The notes under the pieces are model-generated. The model was not told the origin of the DNA and ran no database searches. It was given only the letters and a program-made list of their open reading frames with translations. Of a stretch of DNA of 64,000 nucleotides, positions 28,744 through 37,989 are shown in pieces. A program made the translations under genes and the position numbers. Numbering within the stretch: position 1 is the stretch's first letter; each line of letters starts with the position of its first letter. The DNA is from Enterobacter sp. JBIWA008 (GTDB lineage: Bacteria > Pseudomonadota > Gammaproteobacteria > Enterobacterales > Enterobacteriaceae), in contig NZ_CP074149.1 in the NCBI RefSeq assembly GCF_019968765.1, forward strand, positions 3,782,001 through 3,846,000, read 5' to 3'.

Positions 28744-29504
28744 TGAGCATCTGCGCGGAAAATATTACCTGGAAGGTCGGAAAAAAAGTCATCGTTAATG
28801 ACGTCTCGCTGAAGGTGTCACGGGGCGAAACGGTAGGACTGCTTGGCCCTAACGGCTGCGGTAAATCGTCTCTATTACGTATCCTCGCGGGGCTGCGTCG
28901 CCCTGACGCTGGCCGCGTCACCCTGGACGGCCAGGACATTACCCGCATCGCCAAAAAGCAGCTTGCCCGCCGGGTCGCCTTCGTGGAGCAGCACGGCATG
29001 ACTGACGCCAATATGCGCGTTCGCGACGTGGTGAAACTTGGACGTATACCGCACCACTCCGCCTTTTCCAACTGGAGCAAGCACGATGATGAGACCGTCA
29101 CCGCCGCTCTGCAACGTGTGGATATGCAGGATAAAAATGACCAGGGCTGGCTGAGCCTCTCCGGCGGTGAGCGTCAGCGCGTACATATTGCCCGCGCGCT
29201 GGCCCAGACCCCGACGGAAATCCTGCTGGATGAACCGACCAACCACCTGGACATTCATCATCAGATGCAGCTGATGCAGCTGATCAGCGAATTACCGGTC
29301 ACCAGCATTGTCGCTATCCACGATCTCAATCACGCCTCGATGTTCTGCGACTCGCTGATAGTCATGCAGAAAGGGCAAATTGTAGCGACGGGGACACCGC
29401 AGGACATCTTATCCGAGTCGTTGCTCTGGGATGTTTTCCGGGTCAAAACCAAAATCGAGATCTCGCCGTTCCATGGCAAAAAGCACATCCACTTTATCGT
29501 TTAG
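28743..29504 (+). CDS. Iron/siderophore ABC transporter ATPase
   Basis: This 253-residue ATPase has Walker A GPNGCGKSS, signature LSGGERQR, Walker B ILLDEPT and the switch histidine in VAIHDLNH, typical of FepC/FecE-type proteins. I chose ATG 28743 (AAGGA seven bases upstream) rather than the GTG directly before it. The ATG shares a base with the permease stop. It energises uptake by the two preceding gene products. Confidence 0.92.
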   Translation: MSICAENITWKVGKKVIVNDVSLKVSRGETVGLLGPNGCGKSSLLRILAGLRRPDAGRVTLDGQDITRIAKKQLARRVAFVEQHGMTDANMRVRDVVKLGRIPHHSAFSNWSKHDDETVTAALQRVDMQDKNDQGWLSLSGGERQRVHIARALAQTPTEILLDEPTNHLDIHHQMQLMQLISELPVTSIVAIHDLNHASMFCDSLIVMQKGQIVATGTPQDILSESLLWDVFRVKTKIEISPFHGKKHIHFIV

Positions 29505-29520
29505 GGGCGAGTGAACGACG

Positions 29521-30741
29521 ATGCCCCTTCGCCCTGCCACCACGCTCTGGCCGCCCGTGTTACTGGGTAGCCAGTTTGTTTTTAACATTGGCTTTTACGC
29601 CGTTGTTCCCTTTCTGGCGATATTCCTGCGCGACGACATGCTGCTCTCCGGCGGGCTGATCGGCCTGATCCTGGGCCTGCGTACCTTCTCCCAGCAGGGG
29701 ATGTTTATCGTCGGCGGTGCACTCTCGGACCGGTTTGGCGCGAAAGTGGTTATCCTGAACGGCTGTATTGTTCGTGTTTCAGGTTATCTGCTGCTGGCCT
29801 TCGGGGAATCGCTGTGGCCGATTATTCTGGGCGCGTGTCTGACGGGCGTGGGCGGCGCGTTATTCTCCCCCTCGATTGAGGCACTGCTCGCAAAAGCAGG
29901 CACTCAAAGCGAGGCGAAAGGCAAACGAAGCCGCGCGGAGTGGTTTGCGCTCTTTGCCGTCTGCGGAGAACTCGGCGCGGTGCTGGGCCCGGTTGCTGGC
30001 GCCCTGCTCACCGGCCTGGGTTTTCGTCAGGTGGCGCTGGCGGGGGCAGGCGTCTTTATCATTGCGTTAGTGGTGCTCTACTTTTGCCTGCCTGCTGTTG
30101 GCCACCGTTCACAGACGCTGAAAATACAGCCCTGGTGGACAACGTTCCGCCAGCCGCGCTTTGTCGCCTTTATCATTGCCTACAGCTCATGGCTGCTAAG
30201 TTATAACCAGCTTTATCTGGCGCTGCCGGTAGAGATCCAGCGCTCCGGCGGTAACGAGAAAGATCTCGGCCCGCTTTTTATGCTGGCCTCCATTCTGTTC
30301 ATCACCTTACAGCTGCCGCTGGCGCGGTTTGCCCGTCGCGTGGGCGCAGTGAGTATTCTGCCGGTGGGATTTTTGCTGCTTTCGGCCGCCTTTGCGAGCG
30401 TGGCGACGTTCGCACCGATGACGCCGCCGGAAGGCTGGCTGCGCTTGCTGCCTTCTGTCTGCTTTGTCACGCTGTTGACGCTGGGACAAATGCTGCTGGT
30501 GCCATCGGCTAAAGATCTGATCCCTCGGTTTGCGGAGGAATCTACGCTCGGTGCGCACTACGGCGCACTCGCCACCGCTGGCGGAGTCGCAGTACTGACG
30601 GGGAATTTGCTGTTTGGCAGTCTGCTGGATCGCGCCCTGGTGCCCTCCACGCAGGCGATGTTACCCTGGCTGCTGCTGGCCCTCTTCCCGCTCTGCAGCG
30701 CGCTGGCCATGAACGTGATTTGCCGCCCGCTCAGAAGCTGA
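29521..30741 (+). CDS. MFS transporter of the iron cassette
   Basis: This 406-residue major-facilitator protein has about twelve hydrophobic segments and the loop 2–3 motif GGALSDRFGAKVVI. It resembles MdtH/EntS-type exporters in general shape, but I cannot name an orthologue. It starts 16 bases after the ATPase gene and so probably belongs to the same operon. Possible roles: returning the emptied siderophore to the outside, or importing a ferric complex at the inner membrane. It ends 5 bases before the convergent ygbA. Confidence 0.75.
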   Translation: MPLRPATTLWPPVLLGSQFVFNIGFYAVVPFLAIFLRDDMLLSGGLIGLILGLRTFSQQGMFIVGGALSDRFGAKVVILNGCIVRVSGYLLLAFGESLWPIILGACLTGVGGALFSPSIEALLAKAGTQSEAKGKRSRAEWFALFAVCGELGAVLGPVAGALLTGLGFRQVALAGAGVFIIALVVLYFCLPAVGHRSQTLKIQPWWTTFRQPRFVAFIIAYSSWLLSYNQLYLALPVEIQRSGGNEKDLGPLFMLASILFITLQLPLARFARRVGAVSILPVGFLLLSAAFASVATFAPMTPPEGWLRLLPSVCFVTLLTLGQMLLVPSAKDLIPRFAEESTLGAHYGALATAGGVAVLTGNLLFGSLLDRALVPSTQAMLPWLLLALFPLCSALAMNVICRPLRS

Positions 30742-30746
30742 ACCGG

Positions 30747-31091
30747 TCACTTTTTCGGACGATACTTTTCCGGCAGTTCCGGTACGGGACGACGGTCATC
30801 CATCAGATGACGGACGGTCAGAATGGGGTGACGCCAGAGCATACGCGGGCCTGTCCAGCGCATAACCTGCTTCATCTCTTCGCGTTTCGCAGGCTGGTAG
30901 CAGTGGACCGGACACTGTTTACAGGCGGGCTTTTCCTCCCCGAAAACGCATTTATCCAGGCGCTTATCGGCATAGGCATTTAGCGCCTGATAGTGCCCCT
31001 CTACCGCAGAGGCCTGAGGACACTGCTTCTGATACAGCGCGATCATTTTCGCGATGGTCTCTTTTTCGCGTGAAATTCGTTTACCGGGCAT
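30747..31091 (-). CDS. ygbA: Conserved nitrosative-stress protein YgbA
   Basis: YgbA is a 114-residue cytoplasmic protein with a cysteine-rich centre (DKCVFGEEKPACKQCPVHCY), almost identical there to the E. coli protein. In E. coli it is induced by nitric oxide through NsrR and lies between fhlA and mutS; here it keeps that place, but the iron cassette has come between it and fhlA. Its biochemical function is not settled. An NsrR-like palindrome lies upstream. Confidence 0.92.
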   Translation of the reverse strand: MPGKRISREKETIAKMIALYQKQCPQASAVEGHYQALNAYADKRLDKCVFGEEKPACKQCPVHCYQPAKREEMKQVMRWTGPRMLWRHPILTVRHLMDDRRPVPELPEKYRPKK

Positions 31092-31109
31092 AGCAACTCA
31101 CCGAACAAT

Positions 31110-31132
31110 AAAGTGCAAAAATAATACACCTT
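31110..31132. promoter_or_regulatory. NsrR-like site upstream of ygbA
   Basis: On the ygbA strand the two 11-base halves read AAGGTGTATTA and TTTTGCACTTT, separated by one base. This partly matches the NsrR pattern AAGATGCATTT-N-AAATGCATCTT (14 of 22 positions by my count). It lies 19–41 bases before the ygbA start codon. NsrR control of ygbA is known in E. coli; the site here is a weak match. Confidence 0.45.
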
Positions 31133-31266
31133 TCAATGCGGGATTTCAGTTGTTGCATGCGGTTTTCTGAAGCCTGATTCCAGTTTTATCCCTGCACCGG
31201 CCGATAATCACTGGTATTTTATACAGGCATCAGAAATGACCTTTGTCCATGTTGTCGGGAGATCCT

Positions 31267-31497
31267 ATGCAAGACATCGCTATCAACAAACCCTATCGCC
31301 ATTTAACAGTGGGATATTTCAGAAAGCGCCATGAAGACCGCAATACCAAGATACCTAAGCGTTACAGCGTACATGCGGCGCTGAGCTTAAAAGGTGACTG
31401 GCTTGAACAGGCGGGGTTTACCACCCATTCCCGAGTCAGGGTTGGCGTAGAGCATGGAAAAATTGTCATCGAATTAATGGCGGAAGATGCCTCGTAA
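31267..31497 (+). CDS. SymE-family toxin-like protein
   Basis: This 76-residue protein resembles the core of SymE, the SOS-induced toxin-like protein with an AbrB-type fold: HLTVGYFRKRH and IPKRYSVHAALSLKGDWLEQAGF, then a valine-rich C-terminal part. I chose ATG 31267 because GGGAG lies seven bases upstream; the frame also opens at 31243. E. coli SymE is longer (113). An antisense RNA partner like SymR could not be recognised. It sits alone between ygbA and mutS. Confidence 0.7.
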   Translation: MQDIAINKPYRHLTVGYFRKRHEDRNTKIPKRYSVHAALSLKGDWLEQAGFTTHSRVRVGVEHGKIVIELMAEDAS

Positions 31498-31610
31498 AGC
31501 CACGACATTTTTCTGCGCCGTACCTTTTTTTCATGCGACAATAGAAGGAACAAACGGCCACTGAGCCGATCAAAACGGTTTATATTCAAAGAAATGGACA
31601 TCATAACTCC

Positions 31611-34172
31611 ATGAGCACACTCGACAATTTCGACGCACATACGCCGATGATGCAGCAGTATCTGAAGCTGAAGGCACAGCATCCGGAAATCTTGCTGTTT
31701 TACCGTATGGGCGATTTTTACGAGCTGTTTTATGACGATGCTAAGCGGGCATCGCAGCTGCTCGACATCTCGCTGACCAAACGTGGCGCATCGGCGGGCG
31801 AGCCCATCCCGATGGCAGGTATCCCGCACCACGCGGTAGAAAACTACCTGGCGAAACTGGTGAATCAGGGTGAGTCCGTCGCAATCTGCGAACAGATCGG
31901 CGATCCGGCGACCTCAAAAGGCCCGGTAGAACGCAAAGTCGTACGCATCGTCACGCCCGGCACCATCAGTGATGAAGCCCTGTTACAGGAGCGCCAGGAT
32001 AACCTGCTGGCAGCGCTGTGGCAGGACGGCAAAGGGTTTGGCTACGCGACGCTGGACATTAGCTCCGGGCGTTTTCGTCTGAGTGAACCAGCCGATCGTG
32101 AAACGATGGCAGCCGAACTGCAGCGCACCAACCCGGCAGAATTGCTCTATGCCGAAGATTTCGCCGAAATGGCGTTGATTGAAGGTCGTCGCGGGTTGCG
32201 CCGTCGTCCGCTGTGGGAATTCGAAATTGACACCGCGCGCCAGCAGCTGAATCTGCAGTTTGGCACTCGAGATCTGATTGGCTTTGGCGTTGAAAATGCC
32301 CCGCGCGGGCTGTGTGCGGCAGGTTGCCTCCTGCAGTACGTGAAAGATACCCAGCGCACCTCCCTGCCGCATATCCGCTCTATCACCATGGAGCGCCAGC
32401 AGGACAGCATCATCATGGATGCCGCCACGCGCCGTAACCTGGAGATCACGCAGAACCTGGCGGGTGGCGTAGAAAATACGCTTGCGTCGGTCCTCGACAG
32501 TACGGTGACACCAATGGGCAGCCGCATGCTGAAACGCTGGCTGCATATGCCGATCCGCGATACCGATACGCTGGTTTGCCGTCAGCAGACGATTGCTGCG
32601 TTGCAGGATCGCTATACCGAACTGCAGCCGGTCCTGCGCCAGGTGGGCGATCTGGAGCGTATCCTTGCCCGTCTGGCGCTGCGAACAGCACGACCACGCG
32701 ACCTCGCGCGGATGCGTCATGCTTTCCAGCAGCTGCCGGGACTGCGTGCGCAGTTGAGTGACGTTGACAGCGCACCGGTACAGAAACTCCGCGAAACCAT
32801 GGGCGAGTTTACCGAGCTTCGCGAACTGCTGGAGCGCGCCATTATCGATGCGCCTCCGGTTCTGGTGCGTGATGGCGGCGTGATTGCCCCAGGGTACAAC
32901 GAAGAGTTGGACGAATGGCGCGCGCTGGCCGATGGTGCGGCGGACTACCTCGACAAGCTGGAAATACGCGAGCGCGAACGTCTCGGGCTCGACACCCTGA
33001 AAGTGGGGTATAACGCGGTACACGGTTACTATATTCAAATCAGCCGCGGGCAGAGCCACCTGGCGCCGATTCACTACGTGCGTCGCCAGACGTTGAAAAA
33101 CGCCGAACGCTACATCATTCCCGAGCTGAAAGAGTACGAAGACAAAGTCCTCACCTCGAAAGGGAAAGCGCTGGCGCTGGAAAAACAGCTTTATGACGAG
33201 CTGTTCGACATGCTGATGCCACACCTGGCCGACCTGCAGCTGAGCGCCAGCGCGCTCGCAGAGCTGGACGTGCTGGTGAACCTGGCAGAACGCGCGGAAA
33301 CGCTGAACTACACCTGCCCAACCTTTACCGACAAGCCCGGCATTCGCATCACTGAAGGCCGTCACCCGGTGGTCGAGCAGGTGCTGAACGAACCGTTCAT
33401 CGCCAACCCGCTGAGCCTGTCACCCCAGAGAAGAATGTTGATCATTACCGGTCCGAACATGGGCGGTAAAAGTACCTATATGCGTCAGACGGCGCTGATT
33501 GCCCTGCTTGCCTATATCGGCAGCTACGTCCCGGCGCAAAACGTGGAGATTGGTCCCATCGACCGTATCTTTACCCGCGTCGGGGCTGCGGACGATCTGG
33601 CGAGCGGTCGTTCAACCTTCATGGTCGAGATGACCGAAACGGCAAACATTCTGCATAACGCGACGGAGCACAGCCTGGTGCTGATGGACGAAGTCGGACG
33701 CGGAACGTCAACCTATGATGGTCTGTCGCTGGCATGGGCCTGTGCGGAAAGCCTCGCGAATAAAATCAAGGCCATGACGCTGTTCGCCACCCACTACTTC
33801 GAACTGACGCAGCTGCCGGAGAAAATGGAAGGGGTTGCTAACGTCCACCTTGATGCGCTGGAACACGGCGACACCATTGCCTTCATGCACACGGTGCAGG
33901 ATGGCGCGGCGAGCAAGAGCTATGGTCTGGCCGTCGCGGCGCTGGCCGGTGTACCGAAAGAGGTGATCAAGCGCGCGCGTCAGAAACTGCGTGAGCTGGA
34001 AAGCCTGTCACCGAACGCGGCGGCGACGCAGATTGATGGCACGCAGATGTCGCTTCTGGTACCTGCAGAAGAGACGTCGCCAGCCGTGGAAGCGCTGGAG
34101 AACCTCGACCCGGATTCACTGACGCCGCGTCAGGCGCTGGAGTGGATTTATCGGTTGAAGAGTCTGGTTTAG
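31611..34172 (+). CDS. mutS: DNA mismatch repair protein MutS
   Basis: MutS (853 residues, the E. coli length) recognises base mismatches and starts repair with MutL and MutH. The mismatch-reading FYELF motif is in [12 protein letters not shown] (about residue 36), the Walker A is [13 protein letters not shown] (about 614), the Walker B is [13 protein letters not shown], and the C-terminal helix-turn-helix region is complete. No frameshift or stop interrupts it, so no mutator phenotype is predicted from this gene. Confidence 0.98.
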   Translation: MSTLDNFDAHTPMMQQYLKLKAQHPEILLFYRMGDFYELFYDDAKRASQLLDISLTKRGASAGEPIPMAGIPHHAVENYLAKLVNQGESVAICEQIGDPATSKGPVERKVVRIVTPGTISDEALLQERQDNLLAALWQDGKGFGYATLDISSGRFRLSEPADRETMAAELQRTNPAELLYAEDFAEMALIEGRRGLRRRPLWEFEIDTARQQLNLQFGTRDLIGFGVENAPRGLCAAGCLLQYVKDTQRTSLPHIRSITMERQQDSIIMDAATRRNLEITQNLAGGVENTLASVLDSTVTPMGSRMLKRWLHMPIRDTDTLVCRQQTIAALQDRYTELQPVLRQVGDLERILARLALRTARPRDLARMRHAFQQLPGLRAQLSDVDSAPVQKLRETMGEFTELRELLERAIIDAPPVLVRDGGVIAPGYNEELDEWRALADGAADYLDKLEIRERERLGLDTLKVGYNAVHGYYIQISRGQSHLAPIHYVRRQTLKNAERYIIPELKEYEDKVLTSKGKALALEKQLYDELFDMLMPHLADLQLSASALAELDVLVNLAERAETLNYTCPTFTDKPGIRITEGRHPVVEQVLNEPFIANPLSLSPQRRMLIITGPNMGGKSTYMRQTALIALLAYIGSYVPAQNVEIGPIDRIFTRVGAADDLASGRSTFMVEMTETANILHNATEHSLVLMDEVGRGTSTYDGLSLAWACAESLANKIKAMTLFATHYFELTQLPEKMEGVANVHLDALEHGDTIAFMHTVQDGAASKSYGLAVAALAGVPKEVIKRARQKLRELESLSPNAAATQIDGTQMSLLVPAEETSPAVEALENLDPDSLTPRQALEWIYRLKSLV

Positions 34173-34189
34173 TTCTCTGCGGTCTTTTA

Positions 34190-34222
34190 CCCTGACCCCA
34201 GCCCTCTCCCACGGGGAGAGGG
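34190..34222 (+). repeat. Intergenic hairpin repeat, copy C
   Basis: CCCTGACCCCAGCCCTCTCC followed by CACGGGGAGAGGG. It differs from copies B and D by two or three bases and keeps most of the CCCTCTCCC/GGGAGAGGG stem. It lies between mutS and the convergent decarboxylase operon. Confidence 0.88.
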
Positions 34223-34260
34223 TGAAAACATGCAAACGGCAACGTGAGTTGCCGTTTTGC

Positions 34261-34482
34261 TTATAGCAACGGAGGGATCGTCGGCACCTGCGGCGCGTCA
34301 TCAATATCCTTCTGCGTCATGCGGAACGCTTCCGGGTAATGCTCACGACTGGTACGACGCAGCGGTTCGGTATCGCGCCAGGTATACAAACAATGCTGGC
34401 ACTGGTAAACGGTCCAGACCCCTTTCACCGGCGACGTCGCCATCACTTCAATATGCTCATCGGCACAACGTGGACAAATCAT
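34261..34482 (-). CDS. ecdD: Hydroxyarylic acid decarboxylase subunit D
   Basis: This 73-residue protein is the small D subunit of non-oxidative 4-hydroxybenzoate/vanillate decarboxylases (EcdD, BsdD, KpdD). It has zinc-ribbon-type cysteines CPRC and CQHC (residues 3–6 and 28–31). The C subunit gene is just upstream with a 10-base gap. The D protein is needed for activity in related systems, but its role is not understood. The symbol follows Enterobacter cloacae usage. Confidence 0.88.
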   Translation of the reverse strand: MICPRCADEHIEVMATSPVKGVWTVYQCQHCLYTWRDTEPLRRTSREHYPEAFRMTQKDIDDAPQVPTIPPLL

Positions 34483-34492
34483 CTTTTCCTCC

Positions 34493-35920
34493 TTATTGGC
34501 GTGCTGCCAGCATCGCGGTCAGTTTTTCAGCCCAGGCTTTGGTTTCAGGCAGATCCTGTACCGGCTGGCTGTAATGACCCCGGGTGTCCGGCGCGACAGG
34601 CGTGGTGGCATCGATAATCAGTTTGTCGGTAATGCCCGCCGGGCTGGAGCCAGGATCGAGTTCAAGGACCGACATGTTCGGCAGTTGCACCAGATCCCCT
34701 GCCGGGTTCACTTTCGACGACAGCGCCCACATCACCTGCGGAAGGTTGAACGGATCGACATCCTCATCCACCATAATTACCATCTTCACGTAGCCCAGAC
34801 CGTGCGGCGTGGTCATGGCGCGTAAACCCACCGCGCGGGCAAAACCGCCGTAGCGTTTTTTGGTGGAGATAATCGCCAGCAGACCATGGGTGTACATCGC
34901 GTTCACCGCCTGCACTTCCGGGAATTCCGCTTTCAGCTGCTGGTAGAGCGGCACGCAGGTGGCCGGCCCCATCAGATAATCAATCTCGGTCCACGGCATA
35001 CCGAGATAAAGGGATTCGAAAATCGGTTTTGAGCGGTAAGAAACTTTGTCGATACGCACAACCGTCATGTTACGACCACCGGAGTAGTGCCCGGTAAACT
35101 CGCCGAACGGCCCTTCAATTTCGCGTTTACGGCCTTCAATCACCCCTTCCAGGATCACTTCAGAACCCCACGGCACGTCGAAGCCGGTCAGAGGCGCTGT
35201 GGCAATCGGGTAAGGGCTTTCACGCAGCGCGCCGGCCATTTCATACTCCGACTGATCGTATTTCAGCGGCGTCGCCCCCATCAGCGTAATGATCGGATCG
35301 TTGCCGAGGGTAATGGCAATCGGCAGGTCTTCACCGCGCTCTTCCGCTTTGTGCAGATGCAGGGCGATATCGTGCATCGGTACCGGCTGCAGGCCGAGCT
35401 TGCGCTTGCCCTTCACTTCCATTCGGTAGATGCCAACGTTCTGCTTGCCAAAGTGATCCGGATCGAGAGGGTCGCGCGAGACGACGCACGCTTTATCGAG
35501 ATAAAAACCACCGTCGCCATCGTTTAGACGGAACAGCGGCAGAATATCGAACAGGTTAATGTCTTCACCATCCACCGTATTCTGCGCCCAGGCCGGGTTG
35601 GCGCGGCGCTCTGGCGCAATCGGGAATTTATCCCAGCGGCGAATAAACTCGTCGATCTGCTTTTTCACCGGCGTGTTCGCAGGCAGCCCCATCGAAATGG
35701 CGTGATTTTGCCAGGAGCCAATGGTGTTCATCACCACGCGGGCATCGGTAAACCCGCGAATGTTGTCGAACCACAGCGCGGGCGCGCCGTCGCCAATGCG
35801 GCCGGTTGCGTTGGCTGCCGCCGCCAGATCCGGCTCAGCGTTCACCTCTTCCTCAATTTTCAGCAGTTGCCCTTGCTCATCGAGCGCCTGCAGGAAGCTT
35901 CTCAAATCATCAAATGCCAT
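34493..35920 (-). CDS. ecdC: UbiD-family hydroxyarylic acid decarboxylase, subunit C
   Basis: This 475-residue enzyme is the catalytic UbiD-type decarboxylase, using the prenylated flavin made by the B subunit to remove CO2 from 4-hydroxybenzoate, vanillate or similar acids. UbiD motifs are visible: ALWFDNIRG, the region EGPFGEFTGHYSGG near residue 285, and TDKLIIDATTP near the end. I chose ATG 35920 (MAFDDLRSFL) since 25 upstream residues in frame have no family match. It overlaps the B gene by 11 bases. Substrate is inferred from the BCD gene set. Confidence 0.92.
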   Translation of the reverse strand: MAFDDLRSFLQALDEQGQLLKIEEEVNAEPDLAAAANATGRIGDGAPALWFDNIRGFTDARVVMNTIGSWQNHAISMGLPANTPVKKQIDEFIRRWDKFPIAPERRANPAWAQNTVDGEDINLFDILPLFRLNDGDGGFYLDKACVVSRDPLDPDHFGKQNVGIYRMEVKGKRKLGLQPVPMHDIALHLHKAEERGEDLPIAITLGNDPIITLMGATPLKYDQSEYEMAGALRESPYPIATAPLTGFDVPWGSEVILEGVIEGRKREIEGPFGEFTGHYSGGRNMTVVRIDKVSYRSKPIFESLYLGMPWTEIDYLMGPATCVPLYQQLKAEFPEVQAVNAMYTHGLLAIISTKKRYGGFARAVGLRAMTTPHGLGYVKMVIMVDEDVDPFNLPQVMWALSSKVNPAGDLVQLPNMSVLELDPGSSPAGITDKLIIDATTPVAPDTRGHYSQPVQDLPETKAWAEKLTAMLAARQ

Positions 35921-36512
35921 CTTTATTCTCCTGTGAAAAATGTTTCGCCTCCCGCAATCCGTTCCAGCGGCGCGCCTTTTTATGCTCCAGGCCAAACTGG
36001 TCGAGCACGCGCGTCACGATATGCTGGGTGATGTCATCGGCGGTTTGCGGATGGTTGTAGTACGCAGGCATGGGCGGCACCATCGCCACGCCCATGCGGG
36101 AAAGCGCAAGCATGTTTTCCAGATGAATGGTGCTGAGCGGCGTTTCGCGGGGCACCAGCACCAGCTTGCGCCCCTCTTTCAGCACCACATCAGCCGCACG
36201 GCCCACCAGCCCTTCGGCATAGCCCGCGCGGATCCCGGCCAGCGTTTTCATGCTGCAGGGAATGACGATCATGCCGTCGGTACGAAACGAACCGGAGGAG
36301 ATGGTGGCGGCCTGGTCAGCCGGGCTGTGGACAACATCAGCCAGCGCAGCAACGTCCTGCGCGGTGTAAGGCGTTTCCAGCTCAATGGTGGTTTTTGCCC
36401 ACTTCGACATCACCAGGTGGGTCTCCACCTCCGGCATTTCCCGTAGCGCCTGCAGCAGCGCCACGCCAAGCGGCGCGCCCGTTGCCCCCGTCATTCCTAC
36501 TATCAATCTCAT
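35910..36512 (-). CDS. ecdB: UbiX-type flavin prenyltransferase, subunit B
   Basis: This 200-residue protein belongs to the UbiX/Pad1 family, which makes prenylated FMN for UbiD decarboxylases. The FMN-binding N-terminus reads MRLIVGMTGATGAPLGVALL, and the conserved VIPCSMKTLAGIRAG and VPRETPLSTIHLENM are present. It is first of the three-gene operon, divergent from a MarR-type regulator, with palindromic operators between. Confidence 0.92.
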   Translation of the reverse strand: MRLIVGMTGATGAPLGVALLQALREMPEVETHLVMSKWAKTTIELETPYTAQDVAALADVVHSPADQAATISSGSFRTDGMIVIPCSMKTLAGIRAGYAEGLVGRAADVVLKEGRKLVLVPRETPLSTIHLENMLALSRMGVAMVPPMPAYYNHPQTADDITQHIVTRVLDQFGLEHKKARRWNGLREAKHFSQENKDGI

Positions 36513-36530
36513 TCAGCACCTCAATCAATT

Positions 36531-36546
36531 TGTTCGTACACGAACA
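36531..36546. promoter_or_regulatory. MarR-type operator 1, ecdB side
   Basis: TGTTCGT-AC-ACGAACA is a perfect 7-bp inverted repeat 19 bases upstream of the ecdB start. A related copy lies 56 bases further on. MarR-family regulators bind palindromes of this size; the assignment to the neighbouring regulator is inference. Confidence 0.65.
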
Positions 36547-36586
36547 TTATAAGTAAAGTACTCCCGGATCGATTTCATGACAAGAT

Positions 36587-36602
36587 TGTTCGCATACGAT
36601 CA
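36587..36602. promoter_or_regulatory. MarR-type operator 2, regulator side
   Basis: TGTTCGCATACGATCA has the same half-site TGTTCG and an imperfect right arm. It lies 84 bases before the start of the MarR gene. Together with the perfect copy at 36531 it suggests repression of both divergent units by one protein. Confidence 0.6.
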
Positions 36603-36685
36603 CACAAATTGCTAAAAAAAGCCGCGTTAAAATCCAGAGCAAGAGCGGCTATCATAGTGGGTGATTTTTTTCCGTCGGAGTGTTC

Positions 36686-37093
36686 ATGGAACTAAGACAA
36701 GAGGCGTTCCACCTGTTACGTCAGCTTTTTCAACAGCATACCGCGCAATGGCAGCATGCATTACCGGAACTGACCAAGCCGCAGTATGCGGTAATGCGCT
36801 CCATTGCCGAGCATCCGGGCATTGAACAGGTGGCATTGACCGAAGTGGCGGTCAGCACGAAAGCGACCCTGGCGGAAATGCTGAGCCGCATGGAGGCGCG
36901 CGGGCTGGTCAAACGCGAGCACGACCCTGCGGATAAGCGGCGCCGGTTTGTCTTCCTGACGCAAGAAGGTGAAGCCCTGCTTGCAGACTGTAAGCCGGTT
37001 GGCAACGAGGTGGATGAGGCGTTTTTAGGGCGTCTGACTCAAGCCGAGCGGGACCAATTCTCTGCCCTCATCAAAAAGATGATGCACGGTTAA
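36686..37093 (+). CDS. MarR-family regulator of the decarboxylase operon
   Basis: This 135-residue MarR protein has the winged helix-turn-helix around residues 40–95 (VALTEVAVSTKATLAEMLSR, then the wing REHDPADKRRRFVFL). ATG 36686 was chosen over 36680 because GGAG stands nine bases upstream of it. It is divergent from ecdBCD and is probably its phenolic-acid-responsive repressor, as in other hydroxycinnamate and hydroxybenzoate systems. The target is inferred from position and from the two palindromes. Confidence 0.85.
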   Translation: MELRQEAFHLLRQLFQQHTAQWQHALPELTKPQYAVMRSIAEHPGIEQVALTEVAVSTKATLAEMLSRMEARGLVKREHDPADKRRRFVFLTQEGEALLADCKPVGNEVDEAFLGRLTQAERDQFSALIKKMMHG

Positions 37094-37980
37094 TTCACGC
37101 TGGTGCGCATAAAATCGATAAAGGTGCGCACTTTCGCTGACACGTGCCGGGCATCAGGATAAACCGCATAGATGCCCTGCCGTGCAAAGGTGTATTCCGG
37201 TAAAACCGGGACCAGCTTTCCCGCATCAAGCGCATCGCGCGCCAGCCATTCCGGCAGTAACGCCACGCCACAGCCTGCAAGTGCAAAGGCCATAAGGGCC
37301 TGAGCACCGTCGGCAAACAGGCGCGGCGCTTTTTTTATCTCCAGCATTTCAGGCGCACCGCTGGCATCTTTCACCTGCCAGCGCAGCGGCGAAGCCAGGC
37401 GCTCGTGAATAATCCATTCGGCACAGGACAGCTGCGCAAGCGTTTCGACAGGATGGCTAACGAGCCATCCCGGCGTCGCGACGGCGAGAATAGAGAAGTG
37501 CGAAATCAGCGCAGCGTGGTTGCGAGAATCAACAAGCGTTCCCAGCCGGATGGCAACGTCAAAGCGCTCCGAGATAAGGTCAGCGTGCAGGGACGACGAA
37601 ACATGACGCACGCGAAGATCCGGATGCTGCTGGCTGAACCTGGCCAGCAGCGGCACTACGACCTGCGAGCCATACTCAGGCGTGGTCGTGATCCGCAGTT
37701 CACCGGTGAGTCCCGCATGATTTGCGCGGACATCATCCTGCAACTGTTCTGCATCCTTCAGCAGCGCCACGCTACGCTGATGAAAAAGCGCACCCGCCTC
37801 GGTTAGCGTCAGGCGGCGGGTGGAGCGCAGCAGCAGCGTAACGCCCAGCTCATCTTCAAGCTGGCGAATATTGAAGCTGACCACGGCTTTTGTCAGTCCC
37901 ATTGCCTCAGCTGCGGCAGTGAAACTGCCGGTGTCGGCTACCGCGACAAACATCTGCGCCCGCTGTAAGTTAATCATCAT
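37090..37980 (-). CDS. LysR-family transcriptional regulator
   Basis: This 296-residue LysR protein has its helix-turn-helix at about residues 18–40 (GSFTAAAEAMGLTKAVVSFN) and a LysR substrate domain with RITTTPEYGSQVVVPLLARF. I chose the ATG at 37980 (AAAGG upstream); the frame extends far further, through the palindrome, with no family match. Its end overlaps the MarR gene end by 4 bases (convergent). It is divergent from an MFS gene with a perfect 25-bp palindrome in between, and probably controls it. The inducer is unknown. Confidence 0.88.
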   Translation of the reverse strand: MMINLQRAQMFVAVADTGSFTAAAEAMGLTKAVVSFNIRQLEDELGVTLLLRSTRRLTLTEAGALFHQRSVALLKDAEQLQDDVRANHAGLTGELRITTTPEYGSQVVVPLLARFSQQHPDLRVRHVSSSLHADLISERFDVAIRLGTLVDSRNHAALISHFSILAVATPGWLVSHPVETLAQLSCAEWIIHERLASPLRWQVKDASGAPEMLEIKKAPRLFADGAQALMAFALAGCGVALLPEWLARDALDAGKLVPVLPEYTFARQGIYAVYPDARHVSAKVRTFIDFMRTSVN

Positions 37981-37989
37981 CACGCCTTT

